Assembly: GCA_003439945.1 (NCBI GenBank)
Contig: QVRM01004848.1
Location: 45,333-109,332 of the forward strand
Reading direction: 5' to 3'
From: Dermanyssus gallinae
Lineage: Eukaryota > Arthropoda > Arachnida > Mesostigmata > Dermanyssidae
DNA: 64,000 bases
The notes under the pieces were generated by a model. That model was not told the origin of the DNA. It worked only from the letters and a program-made list of their open reading frames with translations, and made no database searches. Positions 36,245-47,230 of the stretch are shown one piece after another. Numbering within the stretch: position 1 is the stretch's first letter; each line of letters opens with the position of its first letter. Made by a program: the position numbers and the translations under genes.

Positions 36245-39139
36245 ATCCTTAAAAGCATACGTGCCAAAAATTAAATCACTTTGAAATTTCACGAAGTGCA
36301 TCCAAAATGCATGTTAAGTGCGTACATCACGGAGTTGTTAGTCCTTTTTAAAAATAGAAAACTAGATACATGCCTCTGACAAGATAGCATCTAAATGCAC
36401 CTCTTGTCATCGCGTTCTCGCAACTGGACCTATCAGCCAATGATTTGTAAATCAGACAAATATAAGAAATGCATTTCTGCAAAAATCTACCACTTGCAGC
36501 TAGTATCATCTAGAATCAATTTGGGTCAGAATAGCAATAGGGATAATTGCGAAACGATTTGTTTGATCATCTACATCACCCGGTTACAAACTCTAGACAA
36601 CGGCAGTGATCTTGAGCGAAGGTTGTATAGCTGATCACATTTGGAGTATTAGCGAACAAAAAATACACGAGTGGCATAGCGTGCTTTGTATTACGGCAAG
36701 ATGCTCGAGAGTAAGCTCTTTCAATGCAACCTGCTAGCCAATCTGCAGTGAAATAAATAGGGTATCTCGTTTACCAAGTCTGACCCTAAATTCAGTCGTA
36801 TTTACTTATAAGCGATGACAGTCGGAGAAACTAAGAGTCGTAAAGCGGACGGAGTTTCTATGTATTTATCTATTTACCAGGTGCAATCATAGAACTGCGA
36901 CTGCGCGTAAATTATTTAGGTAAATAATAGCTTCTTAGATTAAGACATTTTTATGGCCTTTAAGGAGACTGGGGGCATTATATCGATGTAATGCCAAAGT
37001 AATACCGAGCCTGGGGGGGGAGGAATCCGGGTTTAGTGGGTTTGCGAGTCTCACACTAGTCACGCAGGCTGCTAGTGGCGCATGTACATCATGCAATCCC
37101 GAAACCTCGCAGAACAAAAAAAAAGGAGATTGGGGCGGGTTAGTGAAACAGAAATATACATGTAGAGAGAAAAAAGGAAGAAGGTTCAGAAAATAAAATC
37201 CACTAGTTCTCTGTACTCTTAATATAATATTTAAATACAGTGAAATGCATAACTATAGACGTCACAGCCAAGCGCTTTTATTCATCATCATATTAAGTAT
37301 GCATATAACATAGACAATTATACAGTTGTCAGCGGCTCGCGGCATGTTATCCGAGAGAGGCAGTGCAGTGCTTTCTTCGCAAGGGCAAGGCAGAGAGACG
37401 CATGAAACTTCGTACACGCCTGAGAGCACGTCGACAGATGCACTTCGTGTACTCCTCGTGGCAGCTCGTATTCGAACAGACCAGGTGATGAGATCCTTAA
37501 AAGCATACGTGCCAAAAATTAAATCACTTTGAAATTTCACGAAGTGCATCCAAAATGCATGTTAAGTGCGTACATCACGGAGTTGTTAGTCCTTTTTAAA
37601 AATAGAAAACTAGATACATGCCTCTGACAAGATAGCATCTAAATGCACCTCTTGTCATCGCGTTCTCGCAACTGGACCTATCAGCCAATGATTTGTAAAT
37701 CAGACAAATATAAGAAATGCATTTCTGCAAAAATCTACCACTTGCAGCTAGTATCATCTAGAATCAATTTGGGTCAGAATAGCAATAGGGATAATTGCGA
37801 AACGATTTGTTTGATCATCTACATCACCCGGTTACAAACTCTAGACAACGGCAGTGATCTTGAGCGAAGGTTGTATAGCTGATCACATTTGGAGTATTAG
37901 CGAACAAAAATACACGAGTGGCATAGCGTGCTTTGTATTACGGCAAGATGCTCGAGAGTAAGCTCTTTCAATGCAACCTGCTAGCCAATCTGCAGTGAAA
38001 TAAATAGGGTATCTCGTTTACCAAGTCTGACCCTAAATTCAGTCGTATTTACTTATAAGCGATGACAGTCGGAGAAACTAAGAGTCGTAAAGCGGACGGA
38101 GTTTCTATGTATTTATCTATTTACCAGGTGCAATCATAGAACTGCGACTGCGCGTAAATTATTTAGGTACATAATAGCTTCTTAGATTAAGACATTTTTA
38201 TGGCCTTTAAGGAGACTGGGGGCATTATATCGATGTAATGCCAAAGTAATACCGAGCCTGGGGGGGGAGGAATCCGGGTTTAGTGGGTTTGCGAGTCTCA
38301 CACTAGTCACGCAGGCTGCTAGTGGCGCATGTACATCATGCAATCCCGAAACCTCCCAGAACAAAAAAAAAGGAGATTGGGGCGGGTTAGTGAAACAGAA
38401 ATATACATGTAGAGAGAAAAAAAGGAAGAAGGTTCAGAAAATAAAATCCACTAGTTCTCTGTACTCTTAATATAATATTTAAATACAGTGAAATGCATAA
38501 CTATAGACGTCACAGCCAAGCGCTTTTATTCATCATCATATTAAGTATGCATATAACATAGACAATTATACAGTTGTCAGCGGCTCGCGGCATGTTATCC
38601 GAGAGAGGCAGTGCAGTGCTTTCTTCGCAAGGGCAAGGCAGAGAGACGCATGAAACTTCGTACACGCCTGAGAGCACGTCGACAGATGCACTTCGTGTAC
38701 TCCTCGTGGCAGCTCGTATTCGAACAGACCAGGTGATGAGATCCTTAAAAGCATACGTGCCAAAAATTAAATCACTTTGAAATTGCACGAAGTGCTTCCA
38801 AAATGCATGTTAAGTGCGTACATCACACAGTTGTTAGTCCTTTTTAAAAATAGAAAACCAGATACATGCCTCTGACAAGATAGCATCTAAATGCACCCCT
38901 TGTCATCGCGTTCTCGCAACTGGACCTATCAGCGAATGATTTGTAAATCAGACAAATATAAGAAATGCATTTCTGCTAAAATCTACCACTTGCAGCTAGT
39001 ATCATCTAGAATCAATTTGGGTCAGAATAGCAATAGGGATAATTGCGAAACGATTTGTTTGATCATCTACATCACCCGGTTACAAACTCTAGACAACGGC
39101 AGTGATCTTGAGCGAAGGTTGTATAGCTGATCACATTTG
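36245..39139. repeat. Head-to-tail tandem array of a 1248-bp unit (2.3 copies)
   Basis: The unit begins ATCCTTAAAAGCATACGTGC. Copies: 36245-37492, 37493-38740, and a partial third 38741-39139 (about the first 399 bases). Copies 1 and 2 differ at only a handful of positions (for example an A-run length near 36657, TAGGTAAAT against TAGGTACAT near 36918 and 38166, and one base in the CGAAACCTC(G/C)CAG segment). The partial copy has somewhat more substitutions near its start. The unit has no convincing protein frame: overlapping minus-strand frames of 92-95 and 65 codons at 37262-37549 repeat with the unit but show no known domain. Bases 37020-37130 of the unit resemble a LINE 3' UTR with an A-run. 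Confidence 0.97.
37437..37550. repeat. 13-bp inverted repeat centred on the unit junction
   Basis: GATGCACTTCGTG (37437-37449, end of copy 1) is the exact reverse complement of CACGAAGTGCATC (37538-37550, start of copy 2). The midpoint is 37493.5 and the junction lies between 37492 and 37493. Each unit therefore has subterminal inverted repeats 43-45 bases from its ends. At the second junction the left arm is kept and the right arm has mutated. Confidence 0.9.
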
Positions 39140-39195
39140 CGTTTTCCTAGGGCCACTCTCTGTATTTGATGGCTGTTCCTCGAATGGCGTGGCCC

Positions 39196-39198
<3 letters not shown>

Positions 39199-39229
<31 letters not shown>
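39199..39229. repeat. (TA)n microsatellite after the tandem array
   Basis: About 15 TA units, 60 bases past the point where the partial third copy ends. Confidence 0.95.
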
Positions 39230-39232
<3 letters not shown>

Positions 39233-40384
39233 GTGGCGATTCTGTGTGGGTCGAGTCACTTCGGAGTGGGCCACCATTGCAGTCGGCACTCGAACGAGGT
39301 CAATTCAATAAAGAAACAACACCGCCAACCAAAGGGCAAAGGATGCGGAAGAAGACGCTTAGCAACGTGGAACAACGACCCGGATAATTCACGCTCGGTA
39401 GTTTCTCCCTGTTCCCATTTGGCGGTCCGCCTGCCTCACTAAACTCCCCCTCTGTCTCTCTGCATTCCCCCTGCTCTCTCCTCCTCCTTCGCTTAGTGAT
39501 TCGAGTTTATAGTATTTACTATACAGCGATTTCTATGATGATGATGATGATGATAATGATGATCACGACGACAACGTCGGCCTCTTTAATCAGTACAAGG
39601 CTGCGGACAAGGCTATAAATACGGCTGTTACGCCTGCGCGAAGTCCACAATGACTTAGTTCGAAGTTAGGCTTACTGCCTTACCCTCAACTCCAATTGTC
39701 AGGCAGCTCACACTTACGGTTTCGCCTGTGAATTGAAGCTTAGTGCTGGTTAGCACGTGTAATTCGAAATGAGTCACTTTGGAATTCGGTGTGTTGTATA
39801 GACGTGTTGTTGCGGCTGCTGCCGTAGCTGATGTTGTTGTTGCTGTTGTTGTGCTGCCGATATTTCTACGGTTCTGATTATCGGACGATACTAACTATTG
39901 TTGAAAATACCCTCTTGGGGCAATTCGTTGTTACGGCTTGCCATTTAAAACTATCTAAAAGCATAATGGCGCTGATTTTATTCGGTGGGGCTTAAACCTT
40001 TTCCGAGATTCCGTGTTCAGTGTAGTGTATGCTAACGCCTAGTAAGGAGGCCGTGAATTATGTTGTGGATGCGACGCCGAGAAATGGGACCCAATGAAAT
40101 TAAATCATCGTTGCGTGATGGGCAGAAGATCCCGAATACGACGGAGTAGAACAAGGCCACTGTCTTCAAAAATGTTTCAATATGGCTTATCTATGGGCAA
40201 AAGAGTATTGGCATAATATGTATGCCTTTTCTTAGTAGCACTTAAAGAGAACAGGGCAGCATCAATGTGTATATTTTTGCAATATCTCATTATCTTATTA
40301 GGACTCACGTATAAGTTAAATAAATTCAATCTTTATTTAAGTCAACATTATTTAATTAATCTCGCCATAGTCGAAAATAACAGG
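39230..40384. other. Unassigned interval with simple repeats
   Basis: (GAT)n-like run at 39533-39562 and TTGTTG runs near 39828-39850. Pyrimidine-rich 39435-39490. No gene recognised. Confidence 0.4.
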
Positions 40385-40858
40385 CCAAAGTTCAAAAGAT
40401 GAAAAATATAAATCCTAAAAAAAACTGGTAAATTGATGCTTCATAAGCTTAGTCTCATACAAAAGTAAGCGTGGATATAATCTATGAGCTTGTACAACGA
40501 ATATATTTGTGACCGTCCAGCTCCAAACCGGTTAAACATTATTCGTATAACAAGGATGATTTTTTGCCGGCTTATGACAAGTGAACGCTGACCGGAGCAA
40601 ACCAGAAAACGCGGACCTGGTTGCAACATCATTCGCAGTAATCCCTTAACACGTTATTAAAGTAATCGGACACAACGGCACAAACCGCCTTGAAAATTAT
40701 ACTGGCGACAATGACATGCTGTGCAGCAAATTGTCTATCCGCGATAAAAGCTGCTGCAGATTAATCGGGGTTGAATGCGTTGCCTGTGCTTCGTAGGGTA
40801 GCCCGATTGCCGCAATTTTTCATTCCTTTTTCGAAGGTGTTTTAGCTGTGTGCCGCAA

Positions 40859-40927
<69 letters not shown>

Positions 40928-41842
40928 GGTGTGACTGAAAGGTTTTTAAAGCGTGCATGGAATTGTAGAGCTCGTTAAAGCAAATATTTTCTCCAACTGA
41001 ACATGGTCACTGAGACGTCTTGTTTCGGAGTGAGAGTGAAATTACTACAATTTGTGACACTGGTGTTTTTGCCCGACATAGGAGCACAAAATGTGCTGTT
41101 GCGAGACAACCAGACACTCCTAGACAGAAACTAAGCACACCTTCGTGTTCGTGACAAAATTCTGCTCCATCTAAAGAATATGCAAGGCCGGTCAGAAGAC
41201 GCGACACGGTCGCTTAGAAGAGAATTCGCCAAAAGTGAAGGTCTTTATTAACGTTCACGCCAAATACTTCAAAATCATAACCCTACAACCACTCACACAG
41301 CACATACTGTGCTCCTATGTCGGGCAAAGACACCAGTGTCACAAATTGTAGTAATTTCACTCTCACTCCGAAACAAGACGTCTCAGAGACCATGTTCAAT
41401 GGGAAGAAATATTTTCTTTAACGAGCTCTACAATTCCGAATACGAAGCACAGGCAACGCATTCAACCCCGATTACTCTTCAGCAGCTTCAAGACGATTAC
41501 TCTTCAGAGCGGATAGACAATTTGCTGTCAAACATGTCATTGTCGCCAGTATAATTTTCAAGGCGGTTTGTGCCGTTGTGTCCGATTACTTTAATAACGT
41601 GTTAAGGGATTACTGCGAACGATGTTGCAACCAGGTCCGCGTTCACTTGTCATTAGCCGGCAAAAACTCATCCATGTTATACGAATAATGCTTAACCGGT
41701 TTTGAGCTGGCCGGTCACAAATATATTCGTTGTACAAGCTCATAGATTATATCTACGCTTACTTTTGTATAAAACTAAGCTTATGAAGCATCTATTTACC
41801 AGTTCTTTTTAGAATTATTTTTTTCATCCTTTGAAATTTTGG
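40385..41842. repeat. Large inverted repeat (arms X and X')
   Basis: Arm X (40385-40795) is repeated in reverse complement as X' (41441-41842) with high similarity (shared stretches such as TTATTAAAGTAATCGGACAC and GGGGTTGAATGCGTTGCC). X has a 24-base insertion near 40590-40615 and X' has its own small insertion near 41480-41510. The arms enclose the left terminal repeat of the element at 40925-42028 and a third, inverted copy of it (about 41310-41436). Neither arm codes for anything recognisable. Confidence 0.88.
40862..40924. repeat. (TA)n microsatellite at the left end of the TIR element
   Basis: About 31 TA units ending directly at the CAGGGTG terminus. Confidence 0.96.
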
Positions 41843-42028
41843 TTGGATCGCAACAGCACATTTTGTGCTCCTATGTCGGGTAAAAGCACCAGTGTCACAA
41901 AATGTAGTAATTTCACTCTCACTCCGAAACAAGACGTCTCAGAGATCATGTTCTATTGGAAAAAAGATTTGCTTTAACGAGCTCTACAATTCCATGCACG
42001 CTTTAAAAAACCTTTCAGTCACACCCTG
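40925..42028. mobile_element. Non-autonomous TIR DNA element, copy M2 (1104 bp)
   Basis: The ends are CAGGGTGTGACTGAAAGG (40925-40942) and its reverse complement CCTTTCAGTCACACCCTG (42011-42028). The inverted similarity continues with few differences for about 190 bases inward (GAATTGTAGAGCTCGTTAAA ... GTGAGAGTGAAATTACTAC ... GGAGCACAAAATGTGCTGTT). Both ends are bordered by TA repeats, so a TA target duplication is plausible but cannot be told apart from the microsatellite. The interior holds another inverted copy of the terminal sequence (41310-41436) and arm X'. There is no transposase frame. The terminal repeats also form the arms of the foldback element at 28936-29854. Confidence 0.88.
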
Positions 42029-42219
42029 TATATATATATATATATATATATTCATAGTCACTTTAATTTGCTATAATGATGTGCCTGTGCAAAATATGTG
42101 AACAGCTTTGTGACATTTATTAATTCGAACAATGTTTTAAAGTAGTGGAGTTAAACTCCCTCCGGCTAAAAGGCTACATAATAAGCGTTAAGATGCAACA
42201 CTCTGTCAACAAATATATG

Positions 42220-42252
<33 letters not shown>
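42029..42252. repeat. Two (TA)n tracts and spacer right of the TIR element
   Basis: (TA)n at 42029-42051 and 42222-42250, separated by A/T-rich unique sequence. The second runs straight into the T-run of the following retro-element tail. Confidence 0.93.
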
Positions 42253-42260
<8 letters not shown>

Positions 42261-42385
42261 GAGGACGATCCTCGCATCCGATCGGGAACTGCATAAGGAT
42301 AACTTTAAACGATCGGAGAGGGAGAATAGTTTAAAAGCTTGGCTCACCCAGAATGCCGCACGGGATGTTGTCATGTAAAAACGGC
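42253..42385 (-). repeat. R1-like retro-element tail fragment (poly-A at the (TA)n side)
   Basis: The minus strand ends in an A-run (plus-strand TTTTTTTTT at 42251-42259). The body (GATCGGGAACTGCATAAGGA ... GAATGCCGCACGGGATG) matches the insertion at 58252-58497 (its 58390-58497 part). It lacks the GTGGGTTGGAGCC segment present in that copy. 5'-truncated or internally deleted. Confidence 0.7.
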
Positions 42386-42609
42386 TTTTATATTTCTTGG
42401 CGCACATGATGTTTTCAGTAGTACGAGCAACATTGATCTAGTCATCATATCATTTATTTTCGAGTACTACTACATTTATTTCCGGGCACTATTACATTTA
42501 ATTTCGGGCACTACTACATAGTATGTTTAGGTGTGTCTCCGGTTTTGCTTTGGCGGTACTTGCAGAATGTAAACGTGGTTTTCCCAATTCTGAACAAGCA
42601 TGACTGAAA

Positions 42610-43935
42610 ATCACCGTGTTCAGTGGACTTGAGTCATGTAGAATGCCAACTCGCCACCTGGCCGGTACACTTGGCCTTTGATATCCGGAATCAAAGTATT
42701 TGCCCTGTGGAACCCGGCCGCCACGTCGAACTACGAGCCCTCGCTGACAATGCGCCTCCTGCGCAGAGATTGCGCGGCGCAGATAAGGCTAGACTTTCCT
42801 CCTAAGTTGTGCTTCGTGCTCAGGAATAAAGCTTATGACGGGGTGCTCGAGATCCGAAGTCTTTCGTATGAGAGTATAGACGTTGACGCATGCCGACGAT
42901 CTTGCACTCATGATCACGGCCAGGAGCGAGAGAGCCTTGGAGAGCGCCGCCAAGAGGCGCTGTCAACGGTGTCCGAGTGGATGGAATCCCATCATTTGAC
43001 ACTGGCACCTGACAAGACATAGGCGATGTACCTAACAGACAGAAGGAGGATACCGGCGTTAATCTTGTGTTGGCGGGTCACCCGATAGAAATCAGAAAGG
43101 AAGTAAAGTACCTTGGGGTCATGCTAGACGCGGGGCTGACCGGATCGGCACACGAAAAGTACGTCCACAACCTCGCGTGGACCATGTATAGGGGTGGGGT
43201 GGCAGCGGAGAAAAAAGGCTCCTGGCCTCGGTGGCCGAATAAACGGCGTTATACGTAGTCTCAGTTCGGGGCGACATTGCCCTGCGGACGGCGAAAAATA
43301 GTACACTAAGGTCGACCCATCGAACGCCGGCAATCAGGGTAAGCCGGGCGCATAAGACGGTCTCGACTGAAGCTCTCCTAGTCCTAGCCAAGATGCTGCC
43401 ATCGGACCTCCTAGTGGCTGAGAGAAGTAAATTGTATCTAGATGAAGATCTGGATCTCACCAAGGTCAGGAGTGCCATATTATCGGCCTGGCACGAGGAA
43501 TGGGTAGGTAAAACCTGGTGGGACCACAGGGAGCTGGACCAAGAGTCTGATACCAGACCCTAAGGTGTGGTGCGACACGGGGAATTTTTCTACGGGAGGA
43601 CTTAGGTTCTGGCCGGACACGGCCAGTTCTAGAGTTACTGGTCAAGGATTAAAAAGCCATCAGCGATACTTGCGTACTGTGTGATGAGAGGCGGACACCG
43701 TGGAGCATACTGTTCTGCGGGAAAGTGGTTGTCCATATGGTGTCTTTGGCGGAGGACTGGAGGGAGGCGACGAACCTGTTCCACGATGTTTTGATACTCA
43801 CGACAACCAAGGAAACGGCTAGGCGGGAAAGGCGTGAGCAGGTCTCTCGGGGGAGTGGTCGAGACTAGGAGCCAAAGGAGTGGGATGGGCGAGGGAGCAG
43901 GTGGGCCCTCAGGTCTTGACGATCTCGAGTTAAAG
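42610..43935 (+). pseudogene. R1-like ORF2 remnant: RT palm to C-terminus, decayed
   Basis: The catalytic box reads HADDLALMITARSERALES (HADD at 42889-42900; YADD with the Tyr changed). Following are SEWMESHHLTLAPDKT, then in another frame LAGHPIEIRKEVKYLGVMLD, AGLTGSAHEKYVHN, and at 43340-43500 VSTEALLVLAKMLPSDLLVA and WHEEWVGKTWWD. These align in order with the copy at 15306-16842. Stops and frameshifts are frequent (for example near 43020, 43190 and 43560). The part 42610-42820 upstream of the palm is not clearly recognisable. The copy meets the oppositely oriented R1-like copy at about 43935. Confidence 0.78.
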
Positions 43936-45545
43936 GTTTTTTTAGAGGACTAACTGGAAAATGCGGAACACGTACACGGTCACCACGGCAGGACTGTCTT
44001 AAACTGCAAGTGTGGGCCGGTAGTGTGGAGCTCCAACCCACTGAAAACCAATCATGCCCCTCTCCCCCTCGCAGGGAAGTACTGTTAGCATTACTACAAA
44101 GTACAGGGGGGGTGTTATAGACCGCTTTACTGGTCGCGCCTTGAGGGCCTTCCCGCATGCGCGCTGTAGAAGAGCATGCCCCGTGAGGCTTCTCTCCAAA
44201 ATTACTCCGAGGTATCGGACGGAGTCGGACACGCTGGTGACCTGCCCTTCAAGCACGAGCCTGCAGGGCTTATCAGAAGTATTGTTTTACTCTTCGCCGG
44301 CGTGAGGGTCAGTCCCGCTGATTTCACTCCAGAAGGCCACGTCCTCGAGGACATCGTTCGTGTGCCGCTCGAGCTCGCCTCTATACGAACAAAAACATCG
44401 TCTGCAAATGCAAGGAGCTCGATTCCAGCTGGAGGGCCTCGTAGACGGGGCACTTCGTCGTATCTCACGTTCTAGAGCAACGGCCCGAGGATAGAGCCTT
44501 GCGGCACTCCAGCCGTCATACTAAATTCCAAGCCTTGGCACGTAATAGTCCGTTTGTCTAGGTAATTGGAGATGAGGCGGTGCACGTAAGCTGGTACCTT
44601 GCGCTTGTAGAGCACCTCAAATATGGTACTCCACGGCATAATTTAAAATACGTTTTTAACGTCTAGGAGATTTGCGAGCAGAAGCTCTTAGCTTAGTTGA
44701 AGGGACTGCTAGTGACGCATGCGCATCATGCATTCCCGAAATCTCCCATATTTTTAATAATTTAGTGCGAGACTTGGTGCAGGGCCTTCGCCTTGGTAAC
44801 AACCCGCTCTATGGCCAAGGGGACTGATCGGTCTTTTTGAAAATCATTTTGTATCGGCGAGAGGAGGCTGTGCTCCTCTGCAAAGCATCGCACACAGAAC
44901 TCTACTATTGACTCTACACAGTTAACTAGGCAGATTGGCCTATAGGAGTTGATCCCTTTTGGAATGAGTACCACATTCGCTTTCTTCTAAGCCAGGGAAA
45001 GGCAGCTGCTGCGGAGTGTTCGTGTGGCTACGTTAGCCATTACATCCGGGAGCTTTTTAACTAGTACTTTTCTGGCCGAGACCGGAATAGCATTAGGGCC
45101 TGGTGCCTTACCGATTTTCAGTTTTTACCCGCAGCGAGTATCTCCGCAAAGGTTACATCCGGGATCTAATCCTCGGCCGCTCCCACTTTATATTCTGTTC
45201 TGCCAACTGAATAATATTAAGGGAAGAACTTTTTAATTACTCGGAGACGTTCATCAGGGGGAAGAGTTTCTTTCTTTTGATTCCTGGTACGTTGCGTGAC
45301 AACTTGCAGGGCCGTCCCTATGGGTCGTCTTCTAGCCCTGATACGAACTTCTTTCAGCGGCGATCCTTACTCCACGCTATTGATTTGCGCAGGGAAGCCT
45401 TTAGGCGCTTAAACTCACAGTAAAGTTGTATAACACAAGCCTCACCCGTGTTACTGCGCCGTGCCCCGGCAGCTTTTCTTCTGGGCCAGATGTAGCGTCT
45501 ACGGGCTAACGCAATCGCTTCGTTTCACCAGTATAATTTGGTGCC
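43936..45545 (-). pseudogene. R1-like LINE ORF2: post-endonuclease region and RT, with poly-A tail; decayed
   Basis: Reading the minus strand from 45545: AAGARRSNTGEACVIQLYCE, then FKRLKASLRKSIAWSKDRR (parallel to the linker of the LINE at 1-3659), the RT entry YRPICLVNCVESIVEF (about 44900-44945), motif A (LDVKNVF) near 44655-44675, GVPQGSILGP near 44490-44520, the catalytic FADD at 44398-44409, and VRYLGVILERSLTGHA. The 3' tail (43936-44080) contains GTGGGTTGGAGCTCCACAC and an A-run (plus-strand TTTTTTT at 43938-43944). The region 45000-45300 is heavily worn. A 55-base foreign piece splits the RT at 44703-44757. Confidence 0.82.
44703..44757 (+). mobile_element. Short retro-insertion (LINE/SINE 3' tail) inside the RT
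   Basis: TGCTAGTGACGCATGCGCAT, CATGCATTCCCGAAATCTCC and an AT-rich tail (ATATTTTTAATAA) interrupt the RT between the entry segment and motif A. The same tail occurs in each unit of the tandem array (37066-37108 and 38314-38356: GCTAGTGGCGCATG ... CCCGAAACCTC). It is probably a severely 5'-truncated insertion in the plus orientation. Confidence 0.65.
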
Positions 45546-47159
45546 ACAGGCCGGTAGCGCATGGAATGGTCGCGGTCTTCATATGGCCCGCTACAAATCC
45601 CTTGCAACATTTTTTGCAAAACCTGGGCGCATAAGTCTAAAATTGTTGGCCTGCATTGGCTCACTAAAGCTGATAACAATCAATCGTAAGGACGAGCTGC
45701 ATCCTGGAGGATGCTCTCTTCAGAGAACTGGCAAACACGCCTGCAAAACCATTTGCAAGTCATATTTTCGGCCTTAGGAAAGTCGATTATAAGGCTAATC
45801 CAAAAAAAGCACAGAAAAGTAGTTCAGGGTTCCTCAGCTTGCATATTTATAGAAGCAATCATTAGTAGACACTATTTTCAATTACCTTGTCATTTGTCAT
45901 GTGGCCCAGTAAACCCAAACGCATTGCCAGTGCGAACGCAAAAGTTAAACTGCACACCTTTCTAAAACCTTTGGCGGCGCTAACCTTCTGGTTTCAACAA
46001 ATATCCGCTTTTAGTATTAGCCCTCGAATCTTAAACTGATACAAAGCTCACTTAAAGGATCGCAGGCATTTAGGTTAAAGAGACCTTCCCTTGAAACTGC
46101 CTTCCTTCTTCCGAAAATTAGAAGCAAACCCCAACACGACAGGGATCGAGCAACTATGCAAGCGGCGATTGATTTAGTATCCATGTAGGCAAAGGAAAAC
46201 AGGATGCCTATTCTACTTTCGAATACACCATTCCTAAAACTGCACTAGATAATACAGGTAATACCCTCAACGGAGCTTCCATGACAGCCATGCGAGACAA
46301 TGACCTAGAGGGTTTTCGGTGTGACCTACAGGAATATAGCAACCTAGAGGGACATCAAGCTCTGAGAGTACATTGTCCTTATCAGCTCTCTGCAATATAA
46401 TTTTGCGCATGTTTTTTAATCAATAATTTTAAATTCTACGTACAACTCTACAGCGCCCTCATCACCTCGAAGTAGACATTTTAAGAGCACGTTTAGAACA
46501 TCCTCCAACGTATAGCATGTGACATGTAGCAAGCATTTGTAATATTTTTCAGATAACTGTTTTTCTGTTGGCAGTGCTGTCAGAAACATCATGACTTACA
46601 TCAAATCTAGTTAATAGTTAAAATGCAACGCAAATGTCGCGGCGCATTTATGCTAGCACAATCTACAAATGGTTGTCATATTACAAGCAGCCAGCTTGTA
46701 ATATGACAACTATTTTTCCCTTGAATAAAAAATATTTTTTTTTGTATAGCAAGTAAATAACATACGCACTTTTAGCCAGATACGCATCGTTATTTCCCTT
46801 CATGTGTTCCAGTTTTCGGACGGTTTGGTCCCTAGCATTGTCTTGAAAAGTCTTGCTTTATAGGCAATTCGTGCAATACAGAGCCACTATAGGATTAATG
46901 CTAATATAGTATTTAGACATAATACGGTTCAGTTCGGTTTCAAGCTTAGAACAACTTTATTTACAATAGCATAGCATTTGTTGAGGTGCCATCTGGTAAT
47001 AAGAGATGTGGCACAAGTTTTTGAATGTATAAGTTCTCTGGCATGTTGTAGTGTCGAATCCTGAAACATGTTTAGTATCGACATTCTCATGCCGACAGAC
47101 ATGCTAGATACAAACTTCTTTGAGCTGATTCTCAACCAACATTTAACGTCAATGGGACT
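45546..47159. other. Unassigned interval with one hairpin
   Basis: No gene recognised. Contains the perfect hairpin at 46672-46710. 46929-47207 has a 92-codon minus-strand frame without a known domain. Confidence 0.4.
46672..46710. repeat. Perfect 17-bp inverted repeat, 5-nt loop
   Basis: GTTGTCATATTACAAGC at 46672-46688 pairs with GCTTGTAATATGACAAC at 46694-46710; the loop is AGCCA. It is unrelated to the other hairpins in the window. Confidence 0.9.
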
Positions 47160-47230
47160 GATTTTGCATTGCTTCCTAAGACGGACCCCATAAGTACAAA
47201 TGTGCACCGGTGAGGCTCGAACCCGTCTTC
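47160..47230 (-). repeat. tRNA-derived SINE, family B, copy 2 (partial)
   Basis: The minus strand reads ACGGGTTCGAGCCTCACC (B-box), GCACATTTGTACTTATGGGG and TCCGTCTTAGGAAGCAATGC. It matches copies 1 and 3 from the B-box to the middle of the body. The A-box side and the far 3' end are missing. Confidence 0.85.

Noticed and set aside
36127..36245. Helitron 3' end as explanation of the hairpins
   Set aside because: The expected CTRR end shortly after the hairpin is not present, and no Rep/helicase sequence is seen.
37262..37549. 95-codon minus-strand frame repeated in the tandem unit
   Set aside because: No domain, and two overlapping frames of similar length exist in the same place; left as a non-coding observation.
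36245..39139. CRISPR-like or virus-like interpretation of the tandem repeats
   Set aside because: The unit is 1248 bp without spacers or cas-like genes, and no viral protein is encoded.
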